DNA from: Chloroflexota bacterium
GTDB lineage: Bacteria > Chloroflexota > Dormibacteria > Dormibacterales > Dormibacteraceae
DNA: 64,000 bases
Reading direction: 5' to 3'
Assembly (NCBI GenBank): GCA_005880915.1
Contig: VBIW01000036.1
Location: 198,881-262,880, forward strand
Shown: piece after piece, positions 33,423 to 42,254 of the stretch
Position numbering within the stretch: position 1 is the first letter of the stretch
How the letters are laid out: every line of letters begins with the position of its first letter
The notes under the pieces: generated by a model
Told to the model about the DNA's origin: nothing
Database searches by the model: none
What the model saw: only the letters and a program-made list of their open reading frames with translations
Position numbers and translations under genes: made by a program

Positions 33423-34859
33423 GTGGCGTCGCTGGTCGTAGTCAACGGCAGAGTCTGGTCACAGCCCAGCGCCACCGCCGTGGCCGTCGATGGCGAACGG
33501 ATCACGGCGGTCGGCGCCGACGTCGACGTGTCGCGGGCGACCAGGGTGATCGACGCCGGGGGCGCGACGATCGTGCCTGCGTTCAACGACGCCCACGTCC
33601 ATTTCCTGATGGCGTCGAGATCGCTAGGCCAGCTCGACCTGTTCGGCGTCGAGACCACGGCCGAGGTCGAGCGGCGGATCGTTGAATATGCTCGCTCGCA
33701 GCACGACGGGTGGATCGTCGGCCGCGGCTGGCTGTACTCGGCGTTTCCTGACGGTATGCCGACAATCGAGCTGCTCGACCGGTTGGTACCAGACCGGCCC
33801 GCGTACATCGAGTCCTTCGACGCGCACACCGGATGGGCCAACAGCCGCGCCCTCGAGATCGCGGGCGCGCCCGCCGGCCGGGTGCTGATCGAGGAAGAGG
33901 CCATGCGCCAGATGACGCGGCATATCCCCCGGGGTGGCCGGGCAGAGGACCTCGACGCGCTGCGCGCCGGGATGCGCCTGGCCGCCGCACGAGGAGTCGG
34001 ATCGGTGCAGGAGGCGGGCAACGGGTTGAAGCAACTTGCTCTGTGGCAGTCGCTGCGCGAGTCGGGCGAGCTGAAGGTGCGAGTGCGTCTGGCGTTCGAC
34101 ATGACCCCTGGCACGGCGATGGACGAATGGGCGCGACGCCTCGACGACTACGACGAGGCACGCGGCGGAGGCGATCGATGGATCTCGACCGGGATCCTCA
34201 AGGCGTTCGCAGACGGGGTGGTCGAGTCGCGGACCGCCGCGCTGCTCGAGCCTTACGCGGATTCTGACCACCGTGGCGAGCCGCTCTGGGAAGGCGGCGA
34301 GCTCGCCGCGGCGGTGCGAATCGCAGACGCGCGGGGCTGGCAGGTGCAGGTCCACGCCATCGGCGACGCCGCGATCCGCCAGGCCCTCGACGCATTCGAG
34401 GGCACGACTCCTGGACGGCGCCACCGCGTGGAGCACATCGAGTCGCCGGATCCATCCGACGTCCTGCGCTTCGCCCGTCTTGGCGTCGTCGCCAGCATGC
34501 AGCCGCAGCACGCCGAGCCGAGGCTGACCGAGGTATGGCGCCGCAACCTGGGAACGCCGCGGGCGATGAGGGGATGGCCGTGGCGAGAGCTTCACGACTC
34601 AGGAGCCAGGCTGGCGTTCGGCACGGACTGGCCTGTGGTCCCGCTCGACCCGTTCGCCAGCCTTGGCGTCGCCTCGCAACGGCTGACCCAGGCTGAGGCC
34701 GTCGATGCATGGACTTCGGGCAGCGCTTACGCCGAGCACGCCGAGCACGAGAAGGGCGAGCTGCGTGAAGGGATGCTGGCCGACATCGCGGTCATCGACC
34801 TTGACCTGGAGCACGTCAAGGCGACGATTGTCGGGGGCGCAGTGGTCTACGAGAGTTGA
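33423..34859 (+). CDS. Metal-dependent amidohydrolase (YtcJ-like, amidohydrolase_3)
   Basis: This hydrolase of about 478 residues starts at GTG 33423 (GTG 33402 possible). The metal site begins FNDAHVHFLMA (HxH); QVHAIGDAAIRQAL, HRVEHIE and FGTDWPVVPLDP supply the further His and Asp. The order and spacing match the YtcJ/imidazolonepropionase-like branch. Exact substrate is unknown. It is divergent from the Rieske gene and ends in a terminator shared with the permease. Confidence 0.88.
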   Translation: MASLVVVNGRVWSQPSATAVAVDGERITAVGADVDVSRATRVIDAGGATIVPAFNDAHVHFLMASRSLGQLDLFGVETTAEVERRIVEYARSQHDGWIVGRGWLYSAFPDGMPTIELLDRLVPDRPAYIESFDAHTGWANSRALEIAGAPAGRVLIEEEAMRQMTRHIPRGGRAEDLDALRAGMRLAAARGVGSVQEAGNGLKQLALWQSLRESGELKVRVRLAFDMTPGTAMDEWARRLDDYDEARGGGDRWISTGILKAFADGVVESRTAALLEPYADSDHRGEPLWEGGELAAAVRIADARGWQVQVHAIGDAAIRQALDAFEGTTPGRRHRVEHIESPDPSDVLRFARLGVVASMQPQHAEPRLTEVWRRNLGTPRAMRGWPWRELHDSGARLAFGTDWPVVPLDPFASLGVASQRLTQAEAVDAWTSGSAYAEHAEHEKGELREGMLADIAVIDLDLEHVKATIVGGAVVYES

Positions 34860-34880
34860 GGGGCCGGACGTTCCGGCCCC
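34860..34880. terminator. Bidirectional terminator
   Basis: GGGGCCGG-ACGTT-CCGGCCCC is a perfect 8-bp stem directly after the amidohydrolase stop, followed by TGTTGTCTT. It separates two convergent genes. Confidence 0.75.
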
Positions 34881-34890
34881 TGTTGTCTTA

Positions 34891-36420
34891 TTACTGCCCG
34901 CCCGGAGCTCCAGCAGGCATGGGCGTCGTTGTCGCGGCGGCCATGGGGCCGGTATGGATCGCGTGCCCACGCCCGACCGCCCAGAAGACGATCGCGACGA
35001 CGATCAGGCCTGCGATTGCCACCGCGTTGGCCAGCTCGAAGTTGAAGCGGCTCAGGGTCGCGTGGTCGGCGCTCCACTGGTAGGTGAAAAGACCCGGCCA
35101 GAGGGAGAACACGGTCGCCGCGGCGACCCAGAAGACGGCGAGCACCACGCAAACCCAGGCTCCCGTGTTCCCACCGGGGACCACGAAAGGCCGCTTCACA
35201 TTTGGATACTTCCTGCGGAGGGTGATCAGCGCCGGGAAGATGAGGATGTACGAGAAGGTGGTGGTCGAGATCACAAGTCCGAGCACAACCGTGAAGAACG
35301 CTCCCAGGTTACCGCTCGTCAGGGTGAGCGCGAGGACCATGAAGAACGTGGCGACCACGCCCGAGAGGATGTTGACGACGATCGGTGTTCCGAACCGTGC
35401 CGAAAAGTAGCCGAGCTGCTTGGGGCCGGAGCCGGCGAGCGCGCCGATCGCCATCAGCCGGTCAGAACCCATGAGCCACGTGGTACCACTGGACAACAGA
35501 ACGAAAACAAATGCCCCACCGACGATGTAATTGAAGAACGTTGCCGCCCCGCCGAGCGCGCCGGTGACCGCAGCCTGGTAGGCCGATACAAATCCTGAAA
35601 CGCCACTCAGCTTGTCCGACGCCAGGACGAGGATGATCCCGGCGATCGGAATTGCGTAACCGAGAAACGAGATCAGGCCGGATGCATAGACAGCACGCGG
35701 GATGTCACGCTGTGGGTTGTCCATCTCCTCGCTCGCATTCGTTTGCAGCTCGAAGCCGATCCACTGGAAGACGATCACGGACAGCACTCCGATCAGCACG
35801 ATTGGAAACGTCGAGTCGAGCGGAGGAAAGAAACCATCCAAGCTGCCCTTGAGGTTGCCCTGAGTCGCGGAGATTATCACCACGACCGCAAACAGCGCGA
35901 TCAAAGCCAGCCGGACGATCGCCCCAAGGTTGGGCACCCACTTCATGTACCGCAGCGAGAGGATGTTCATCCCGACCGCAACCCATATGAACAGGAAGGC
36001 AACGATCATCTCCGGGACGATATTTCCGCCGAGGTGCGTGCCCCACAAAGCGTCGAAAGCGGCGATCGAACCGGCAGTGAGCGTGCCTCCCAGCCAGATG
36101 GGGTTGCTCAGCCAGTACAGGACGCTGACCACTGCGCCGGCGAAGTGGCCGTAAGCGAGACGGACCCAGTCGTAAGTCGCGCCCTCGGTCGGAAAGGCGG
36201 CGCCCAGCTCGGCTGTGATGAGACCGTAGGGAATCAGGAACGTCACGGCCGACACAGCCAGCCAGAACAGCGCTTGCGGCCCGCCGGCCGAAGAGGCTCC
36301 GATCGTGTCGAGCGCCACGATGGCGCAGACCGTGAAGAAGATCATGTCGAAACGGAAAAGCGACCTTTTGAGCTTTCGCTTCTCCGCCACCAGCTCGGCT
36401 ACGGCGGCCTGGTCCCCCAT
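34891..36420 (-). CDS. APC-superfamily amino acid permease
   Basis: The 509-residue protein has about twelve membrane helices. The N-terminal region LFRFDMIFFTVCAIVALDTIGASSAGG corresponds to APC helix 1 with its unwound substrate loop, and GFELQTNASEEMDNPQRDIPRAV is the conserved helix 6-7 loop of the family. It probably imports an amino acid or related amine. It lies between an amidohydrolase and a class III aminotransferase, so it may feed that route. Confidence 0.9.
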   Translation of the reverse strand: MGDQAAVAELVAEKRKLKRSLFRFDMIFFTVCAIVALDTIGASSAGGPQALFWLAVSAVTFLIPYGLITAELGAAFPTEGATYDWVRLAYGHFAGAVVSVLYWLSNPIWLGGTLTAGSIAAFDALWGTHLGGNIVPEMIVAFLFIWVAVGMNILSLRYMKWVPNLGAIVRLALIALFAVVVIISATQGNLKGSLDGFFPPLDSTFPIVLIGVLSVIVFQWIGFELQTNASEEMDNPQRDIPRAVYASGLISFLGYAIPIAGIILVLASDKLSGVSGFVSAYQAAVTGALGGAATFFNYIVGGAFVFVLLSSGTTWLMGSDRLMAIGALAGSGPKQLGYFSARFGTPIVVNILSGVVATFFMVLALTLTSGNLGAFFTVVLGLVISTTTFSYILIFPALITLRRKYPNVKRPFVVPGGNTGAWVCVVLAVFWVAAATVFSLWPGLFTYQWSADHATLSRFNFELANAVAIAGLIVVAIVFWAVGRGHAIHTGPMAAATTTPMPAGAPGGQ

Positions 36421-36527
36421 CTAAACCCTCCCCTAGGTCTCAATCTGACGGGTGGCTGAAAATCGCGACAATTAGAGATCTAGGGCTCGAACCTGTCAAG
36501 GCGGGCCTTCGAGAGGGGAGGTAATCA

Positions 36528-37901
36528 ATGGCCACGACAACCGCTCGCGAGGTGCCCTCCGGCCGGGTCGCCGATCTCATCCAGGCCGAGGAAGAGCGCT
36601 TCCGCCAGGCTCGCCCGCGCTCACACCAGCTCTGGACCGAGGCACGGGAGGTCCTCCCGCGAGGCGTCCCCTCCTCCTTCCAGGATGCCGCGCCGCAGCC
36701 CATCTTCATGGACCGCGGGCACGGGAGCCGGGTCTGGGACGTCGACGGCCACGAGTACGTCGACTTCCATAACGGGTTCGGGGTCATGGTCGTCGGGCAT
36801 GCGCATCCCAAGGTCGTCCAGGCGGTCAATGCGCAGATCGAGCGCGGCTCGCACTTCGCCCAGCCGGTCGAAGACACGATCGTCGTCGCCAGAGAGCTCA
36901 AGCGTCGCTTCCATCAGCCGAAGTGGCGCTTCACCAACTCAGGCACCGAGTCGACGCTGGATGCGGTGCGAATCGCACGGGGCTTCACGGGCCGGGAACG
37001 CCTGATCAAGATCGAAGCCTCCTACCACGGCCACCACGACGCGCTGATGGTGTCTGTCGAGCCACCGCCGGACCGGATGGGGCCTGCCGACGCGCCCTCA
37101 TCCTTTCCACAGAGCGACGGGATCCCGCGCGCAATCGTCGAGCTGACCACCGTGGTGCCGTTCAACGACCTCGCTGCTCTCGAGAAGGCCTTCGCCGCCC
37201 ACCCGAACGAGGTGGCGGCGGTGATCGTCGAGCCCGCGATGATGAACGTAGGCATCGTTCTGCCGGACGCCGGATACCTGGACAAGCTCAAAGAGGCGGC
37301 GCACAGCCATGGCGCGCTGCTGATCTTCGACGAGGTGAAAACCGGGGTGACGATTGCGCCGGGCGGCGCGACCGAACGCTTCAACGTGACACCTGACCTC
37401 ATTGCGCTGGCCAAAGCGATCGGCGGGGGCCTGCCGTGCGGCGCCGTCGGCGGGCGCGAAGACGTCATGGGCGTGATCGAGGAGAAGCGCGTCGCCCAGA
37501 TGGGAACCTTCAACGGCAACCCGCTGACCATGGCGGCCTCGAAGGTGACCCTGCTCGAGATCCTCAACCCAAATGCATACGCACACTTCGACGCTCTGGC
37601 CGAGACGCTCCAGGGCGGCCTCGACGAGACGATCGGCCGCTACGAGCTCCCCTTCCATGTCATCACGCTCGCGGCGCGCGGTGGTGTCACCTATCGCGCG
37701 CGCCGAGTTCGCAACTACCGCGACTACCTCGAGATCGACAAGTCGTTCTCGTACCTGAGCTGGCTGTACCAGTGCAACCGTGGGGTGCTGATGGCGCCGG
37801 GCGCGGAGGAGAACTGGACCCTGTCGGTGCAGCACTCCGTCGAAGACGTGCAGCGGTACGTGGACAACTTCGACGAGATGGCCCGAGACCTGCGCAAGTA
37901 G
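36528..37901 (+). CDS. Class III PLP aminotransferase (glutamate-1-semialdehyde aminomutase-like)
   Basis: This 457-residue enzyme starts ATG at 36528 behind GGGGAGGT. Signatures include VDFHNGFGVMVVGHAHPKVV, FTNSGTESTLDAVRIAR, SYHGHHDALM, IFDEVKTGVTIAPGG and LIALAKAIGGGLPCGAVGG with the Schiff-base Lys. The form resembles HemL-type enzymes, but a catabolic context and the N-terminal extension argue against a role in haem synthesis. It transfers an amino group from an unknown donor. A strong promoter region separates it from the divergent permease. Confidence 0.88.
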   Translation: MATTTAREVPSGRVADLIQAEEERFRQARPRSHQLWTEAREVLPRGVPSSFQDAAPQPIFMDRGHGSRVWDVDGHEYVDFHNGFGVMVVGHAHPKVVQAVNAQIERGSHFAQPVEDTIVVARELKRRFHQPKWRFTNSGTESTLDAVRIARGFTGRERLIKIEASYHGHHDALMVSVEPPPDRMGPADAPSSFPQSDGIPRAIVELTTVVPFNDLAALEKAFAAHPNEVAAVIVEPAMMNVGIVLPDAGYLDKLKEAAHSHGALLIFDEVKTGVTIAPGGATERFNVTPDLIALAKAIGGGLPCGAVGGREDVMGVIEEKRVAQMGTFNGNPLTMAASKVTLLEILNPNAYAHFDALAETLQGGLDETIGRYELPFHVITLAARGGVTYRARRVRNYRDYLEIDKSFSYLSWLYQCNRGVLMAPGAEENWTLSVQHSVEDVQRYVDNFDEMARDLRK

Positions 37902-37904
37902 CTG

Positions 37905-38738
37905 CTAGTCCTTCAGGTAGGGCCGGATCATCTTGCCCAGCTCGTCGAGCTTGTGTAGCGCGGCGTCCCGCCCGTCAGGAGGTACGTACCAGATGCAGCG
38001 CTCGACCCCAGCCTTGCTGAGGCGGTCGATCTCTTCGGCGGTGGCGCGCGGATAGCAGGTCACCGGGATCGGGTCCCGACCCGCGTCTTTCGCCATCTGC
38101 TGCAGCTCAGGGATCCGCTCCACGACATCGCCGCGGTTCGGCATCCAGCCGTCTGCGTAGCGGACGACCCTCTCCAGGATCTTCGGCCCGCTGCCGCCGA
38201 GGATCACGGGTGGATGAGGTCTCTGGACCGGCTTCGGCCACGACCACATGGGGCCAAAGTCGACCATGTCTCCGTGATACTCCGCGACGTCTTGTGTCCA
38301 GATCGCCTTGACCGCCTCGACCCTTTCTCGGAGAAGCTTCCACCGCGTCTTGAAGTCGGTGCCATGATCCGCCATCTCCTCGCGGTTCCAGCCTCCCCCG
38401 ACGCCGAAGATGAAGCGGCCTTTCGAGACATGGTCGAGGCTGGCAGTCTCCTTGGCCGTCTGGATGGGGTCGCGCTCGATCAGAAGACAGATGCCGGTGG
38501 CGACGCGGATTGTCTTGCTCGCCATCGCGGCGACGGTGAGGGCGACAAACGGATCCAGGCTGTGCCAGTAGTGCTTCGGGAGCTCCGCGCCACCCGGCCA
38601 CGGCGAGAGGCGGCTCGTCGGGATGTGCGAGTGCTCGGCCACCCACAGCGACTCGAAGCCGAGCTGCTCCGCGGACGGCGCGAGCTCATCCATCGAGATC
38701 GCATAGTCGGTTGGGAAGATCGCAACGCCGAACTTCAC
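37905..38738 (-). CDS. LLM-class F420-type oxidoreductase
   Basis: The protein has 277 residues with the luciferase-like TIM-barrel pattern: GFESLWVAEHSHIP, VATGICLLIERDPIQTAKETASLDHVSKGRFIFGVGGGWNREEM and HPPVILGGSGPKILERVVRYADGWMP. The last two segments are typical of F420-dependent members (TIGR03619-like). F420 use is inferred from family resemblance. It converges on the aminotransferase gene, three bases apart. Confidence 0.9.
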   Translation of the reverse strand: MKFGVAIFPTDYAISMDELAPSAEQLGFESLWVAEHSHIPTSRLSPWPGGAELPKHYWHSLDPFVALTVAAMASKTIRVATGICLLIERDPIQTAKETASLDHVSKGRFIFGVGGGWNREEMADHGTDFKTRWKLLRERVEAVKAIWTQDVAEYHGDMVDFGPMWSWPKPVQRPHPPVILGGSGPKILERVVRYADGWMPNRGDVVERIPELQQMAKDAGRDPIPVTCYPRATAEEIDRLSKAGVERCIWYVPPDGRDAALHKLDELGKMIRPYLKD

Positions 38739-38768
38739 CCGTTCATGGTGAAGGATTCGGGGACGAGG

Positions 38769-39395
38769 CTAGAAAGCCAGGGCCACCCTGCGCAACCCAT
38801 CGGGACCCGCGACGTCATGATCTAGCGCGCTGAACAGCGCGCTCACCGCATTCGGGTCCAACCTGGAGCCGGCCTCCTCCACGAGCACGCGGCGAGCCTC
38901 GGCCGGCGAGCAGGCCGTGCGGTAAGGTCGGTCGGACGTCAGCGCGTCAAACGTGTCGGCGACCGCCACGATCCGCGCCTCGATGGGAATCGCCTCGGCC
39001 TTGAGGCCATAGGGGTAGCCGCTTCCATCCAACCGCTCGTGGTGGTAGAGCACCGCCAGCACCTCACGGCTGGACTGGCCTGCGCGGTCGAGGAGGTTCA
39101 ACCCCATCTCCGGGTGAGTCCGCATGAGGATCCATTCGGACTCGTCGAGGGCTGAGTGCTTCCCGAGCACCGTCTCGGGAATCCCGAGCTTGCCTATGTC
39201 GTGCATCAAGCCGGCCCGCGCCAGCACGCGGAGCTCGGACGCGCTCATCGACATCTGGCGGCCGATGTGCACGCACAGGCGAGCAACGCGCAGGTTATGA
39301 GCCCGAGCTTCGCGGTCCTTGACCTTGAGGCCAAGGGCCACGACCGCGTCGAACCATCCCCTGATCTTCAGCTGTACCGGCGGGTGTACAGGCAA
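38769..39395 (-). CDS. HD-GYP domain phosphohydrolase
   Basis: About 208 residues from TTG 39395, chosen because GGAGGT lies at a good distance; GTG 39404 is only one base from that site. The domain carries LMHDIGKLGIP, HPEMGLNLL, YHHERLDGSGYPYGL and ARIVAVADTFDALTSDRPYR. These are complete HD-GYP motifs for c-di-GMP hydrolysis. No receiver domain precedes it. Upstream on the same strand, bases 39440-39560 show a short frame resembling an excisionase-type helix-turn-helix without a start codon. Confidence 0.88.
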   Translation of the reverse strand: MPVHPPVQLKIRGWFDAVVALGLKVKDREARAHNLRVARLCVHIGRQMSMSASELRVLARAGLMHDIGKLGIPETVLGKHSALDESEWILMRTHPEMGLNLLDRAGQSSREVLAVLYHHERLDGSGYPYGLKAEAIPIEARIVAVADTFDALTSDRPYRTACSPAEARRVLVEEAGSRLDPNAVSALFSALDHDVAGPDGLRRVALAF

Positions 39396-39583
39396 CGAGA
39401 TCACTACCTCCGTCAGTGGGTCGATCCGGTTTTGCGTGTCTACAGAACGCCCAGTAGCTCAACGGTCGGAAGGGCCATCCAGGTCGCTCGTCGAGGGCCA
39501 ACTTCTTCGCGGCAGGCAATCTTCTGTAGCCAGCGAATGGTAGCGCTTGAGACCGCAGCCGTCTCGTTTACGCTATTCCGACC

Positions 39584-40165
39584 TTGAGCCAGAGCCCCAG
39601 CGCAGCGGTCGGCCAGGTCTCGGCCGACGGCCAGTTTCGCTGGGATGGGGCCCAGTGGGTGCCCATTCCGCGGGGGACTCGAGAGCCGACTCGCTGGACG
39701 CGCCCCATGCAGCTCGCCGCAGCCGGACTGCTGGCGCTGGAGGCGGTTTCCTCGGTCGCGACCACGCTCATCTTCACGAACCACGACGCGGTGAAGAAGG
39801 CGTTGGCTTCACAGGGGACCCAGATTCCGCCCAACATGAACGAGGACGCCTACATCAACTTCATCATCGCGACCGCGGTTGGCTTTGTCGCATTCTTCGC
39901 GGTGATCGAGCTGATCGGTGCGGTGGGCAGCTACCTCGGCTGGCGGTGGATATTCTGGGCCGTACTGGTCCTCATGGCCCTCGGCGGGCTTGGCGCAATC
40001 TTCAACCTGGCCGCTCTCGCGCGCCCCACCGCGACGTCTCCTCCAGTAGGAGTGACCATCTTCCAGGAGATCCTTGGTGTCGCCGCAGCCGCGATGTTCG
40101 TGTGGCTGCTCATAGGCGCCATCCAGCACGGGCCATGGGCTATGAAACGGCCGGGGCCAGGCTAA
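39584..40165 (+). CDS. Four-helix membrane protein with a DUF2510-like head
   Basis: The 193-residue protein starts TTG at 39584. The head (SADGQFRWDGAQWVPIPRG) resembles the small WxxW-type DUF2510 motif at the start of many actinobacterial membrane proteins. Four membrane helices follow (about 45-65, 90-112, 118-137, 158-180). No catalytic motif is visible and the function is unknown. It is convergent with the zinc-ribbon gene, four bases overlapping. Confidence 0.65.
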   Translation: MSQSPSAAVGQVSADGQFRWDGAQWVPIPRGTREPTRWTRPMQLAAAGLLALEAVSSVATTLIFTNHDAVKKALASQGTQIPPNMNEDAYINFIIATAVGFVAFFAVIELIGAVGSYLGWRWIFWAVLVLMALGGLGAIFNLAALARPTATSPPVGVTIFQEILGVAAAAMFVWLLIGAIQHGPWAMKRPGPG

Positions 40166-40437
40166 GCCTCAGCAAACTCGAGGAGGCGTGTGCCCGACAG
40201 GTCGACCCAGTACCGCCCTCTTCCGTGCACGATGCGCATGAGGACCGATTCGCACGCCGGACATCGCACAACAGTGCCAGGCGCGTGAACGTAGACGGCC
40301 ACCCTGCCCACTGGATTTACCGCACCGCAATCAGCGCAGGTGGTTTGGGCCGCAGTCATCTCCATCGTGAAGATCTCGCGGAGAAGACCGCCGATCGAAT
40401 TGCCGTCGAGCTTCATGTCTTCGATCAAATCCTTCAT
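40162..40437 (-). CDS. Zinc-ribbon protein (DUF6510-like)
   Basis: This 91-residue protein starts ATG at 40437, overlapping the flavin reductase stop (ATGA). It contains two CxxC pairs: TTCADCGAVN and VRCPACESVL, 28 residues apart, a zinc-ribbon. The head LDGNSIGGLLREIF is conserved in the family as I recall it. It regularly follows molybdopterin oxidase/flavin reductase genes, so a role in electron transfer or assembly is possible. Confidence 0.75.
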   Translation of the reverse strand: MKDLIEDMKLDGNSIGGLLREIFTMEMTAAQTTCADCGAVNPVGRVAVYVHAPGTVVRCPACESVLMRIVHGRGRYWVDLSGTRLLEFAEA

Positions 40438-41186
40438 CCTCCAGTGGCGCCGAATCTCTCGGTCTTGATTGTGGCCGGGTCGTAGGACATCGCCACCAGC
40501 AGCGACGCCGCGGCCTCGACAAATGGGGTTGGGCCGCAAATGAAAACTGCCGGCATCTGCTCCTTCGGCCATGCGACCTCTCGCACCATCGTTTCGTCGA
40601 GTCGCCTCGTGTAACCGCTCCAGCCCGCCGGCTTGTCTCGGGTCAGCGTATGAAATACAGCTAGCCCGTCGCCCGCCGCGGCGAGCCGGTCGAGCTCCTC
40701 GCGATAGATGACGTCGGCGAGCATTCGCGACGAGTAGAGAAGACGGGCCGGCGCCTTGCGGGTCGCCTTCGCGCGGTGGCGGAGCATCGCCATCAGGGGC
40801 ACGACGCCGGATCCTCCTCCGATCAGGAGCAGCGGCCGCTCATCGCCTGCCCGCCAGACGAAGTAGCCGCCGATTGGTCCACGCAGCTCGAGCTTGTCCC
40901 CCACCTTGAGCTCGCCGACCAGGTAAGGAGAGACCTCGCCGTCGTCAAGGCGTTCGACGGTCAGCGCCAGCCAGCGGTCCTCAGGCGGCGACGCGATCGA
41001 ATAGCTGCGCTCGGCCTGGTATCCGTCCTCGGCGGTAAGCCGGACGTCGACATGCTGGCCGGGCAGGTGGCCTGGCCAATCGGGAACGTTGACGTAGAGG
41101 CTGGCGACCCGCGGCGTTTCCTGGACGAGCTCCTCGACCTCGCCCAGCTGCCAGCTCAGTCGCCCCAGTACCGCTGTTCGAGCCAC
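40434..41186 (-). CDS. Ferredoxin-NADP reductase-like flavoprotein
   Basis: About 250 residues from GTG 41186, overlapping the oxidase gene by 31 bases. The FAD-binding motif ERSYSIASPPE (RxYS), the pyrophosphate stretch GPIGGYFVW and the NAD(P) site LLIGGGSGVVPLMAM, with CGPTPFVEAAASLL at the end, are all present. There is no 2Fe-2S domain, so an external carrier or the oxidase itself must be the partner. Probably it shuttles electrons between NAD(P)H and the molybdopterin enzyme. Confidence 0.88.
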   Translation of the reverse strand: MARTAVLGRLSWQLGEVEELVQETPRVASLYVNVPDWPGHLPGQHVDVRLTAEDGYQAERSYSIASPPEDRWLALTVERLDDGEVSPYLVGELKVGDKLELRGPIGGYFVWRAGDERPLLLIGGGSGVVPLMAMLRHRAKATRKAPARLLYSSRMLADVIYREELDRLAAAGDGLAVFHTLTRDKPAGWSGYTRRLDETMVREVAWPKEQMPAVFICGPTPFVEAAASLLVAMSYDPATIKTERFGATGG

Positions 41187-41761
41187 GGGTCTCCGCGGAT
41201 GTGATAACCGTTGGTCTCCCAGAACCCAGGCTGCTCCTCCTTCTGGAGCCGGATTCCGCGGACCCACTTCGCGCTCTTCCAGAAATAAAGGTGTGGGACC
41301 AGGAACCGGACCGGACCGCCATGTTCGGGATGCAGGGGCTGGCCGTCGAACTCATACGCGACCCAGGCCTTGTTACCCGTGATGTCGTCCAGGGTCAAGT
41401 TGGTCGTGTAGCCGCCGTCGGAGAAAACAGTCGTGAACTCCGCCGCAGTGTCAACTCCGTCCATGAGCGTGTCGACCGAGACCCCTTTCCACGTCGTGTC
41501 GAGCTTTGACCACTTGGTGACGCAGTGGATGTCTTTGTTCACAGTTTCGGACGGCAGGGCGAGGAGCTCCTTCCAGGTCCAGCGCTTGGGCTCATCGATC
41601 TCGCCCTCGATGGAGAACGTCCACTGGTCGACGTTCACACGCGGCGTCGGCCCTGCCGACAGCACTGGAAAGTCAGTGACAACGTACTGGCCTGGGGGAA
41701 CGCGCGAACTGGAAGCGGCGTCTCGACGCTTGCCCCGAAAGCCCCGGGAGATAAAACCCAT
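41156..41761 (-). CDS. Sulfite-oxidase-like molybdopterin oxidoreductase
   Basis: The predicted protein has 201 residues; ATG at 41761 is chosen because the frame upstream is antisense or shadows the next gene. The Moco domain is recognisable by FSIEGEIDEPKRWTWKELLALP, DIHCVTKWSKLDTTWKGV with the Mo-ligating Cys, and PVRFLVPHLYFWKSAKWVRGI. It is of the single-domain MsrP/YedY type, but has no Tat signal, so it works in the cytoplasm. Substrate unknown. Confidence 0.9.
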   Translation of the reverse strand: MGFISRGFRGKRRDAASSSRVPPGQYVVTDFPVLSAGPTPRVNVDQWTFSIEGEIDEPKRWTWKELLALPSETVNKDIHCVTKWSKLDTTWKGVSVDTLMDGVDTAAEFTTVFSDGGYTTNLTLDDITGNKAWVAYEFDGQPLHPEHGGPVRFLVPHLYFWKSAKWVRGIRLQKEEQPGFWETNGYHIRGDPWLEQRYWGD

Positions 41762-41784
41762 CCCGAGGCAATTGTCGCGCCTGT

Positions 41785-42198
41785 CTACCTGGCGCGCATC
41801 CGGTTGTTCTTCGCGTTGTGCTCCACCTCGGCCAGGCCGAGCGCCTCGAGGAGCGGCGGCATGTACATGCCGAACCGCCCGCGCAGTCCCTTCTTGAGGC
41901 CATACCATCCGTGAACGGGATTCTTCGGCGACCTTCCCCATGCCTCGACCGTTCCGTCGGCGGCGGGTTTTTGCTCGTCAGCGCTGCCCAGAGGCATCCA
42001 GTCCCCATGCTTCTCGAGCATCGTGTGCAGGTCGTCGATCGCTCGGAGCTGATATCGCAGCTCGGTCTTGCCTACAACGCATACGATGGCCGGCGGGTCC
42101 GCTTGCTCGTCCTTGTACATGAGGTACTGGGACGACCCACTCGGAGTCGTGAGCTCCCACGGCGACTGCTTCGTACCTGATCCCATTACCTTGGCCAT
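41785..42198 (-). CDS. Conserved hypothetical protein
   Basis: The protein has 137 residues from ATG at 42198. Motif-like stretches are MGSGTKQSPWELTTPSGSSQY, DWMPLGSADEQKPA and the run of aromatic and glycine residues in NPVHGWYGLKKGLRGRFGMYMPPLLEAL. I recall close relatives in actinobacteria, without function. It is first in the oxidase/reductase run and divergent from the ArsR regulator, whose operator lies directly before it, so it may be the regulator's main target. Confidence 0.65.
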   Translation of the reverse strand: MAKVMGSGTKQSPWELTTPSGSSQYLMYKDEQADPPAIVCVVGKTELRYQLRAIDDLHTMLEKHGDWMPLGSADEQKPAADGTVEAWGRSPKNPVHGWYGLKKGLRGRFGMYMPPLLEALGLAEVEHNAKNNRMRAR

Positions 42199-42211
42199 GA
42201 CCCCTCCTGTC

Positions 42212-42244
42212 GTAACAGAATTGTTACCGTAACGGCGCCGTTAC
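42212..42244. promoter_or_regulatory. Stacked GTAAC/GTTAC operator
   Basis: Four alternating half-sites give three overlapping perfect dyads: GTAACA-GAAT-TGTTAC (42212-42227), GTTAC-C-GTAAC (42223-42233) and GTAACGGCGCCGTTAC (42229-42244). They fill the 56-base gap between the divergent hypothetical and ArsR genes. Confidence 0.65.
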
Positions 42245-42254
42245 CATACTGCAC

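Noticed and set aside
33383..34114. N-terminal extension of the Rieske oxygenase
   Set aside because: It is antisense to the amidohydrolase; the family start is at ATG 33382.
36528..37901. HemL (haem synthesis)
   Set aside because: The protein resembles glutamate-1-semialdehyde aminomutase, but the context is a permease, an oxygenase and an amidohydrolase rather than haem genes, so only the family is claimed.
39451..39520. tRNA-like start (GCCCAGTAGCTCAACGG)
   Set aside because: The D-arm-like string is present, but no anticodon stem, T-arm or acceptor pairing follows.
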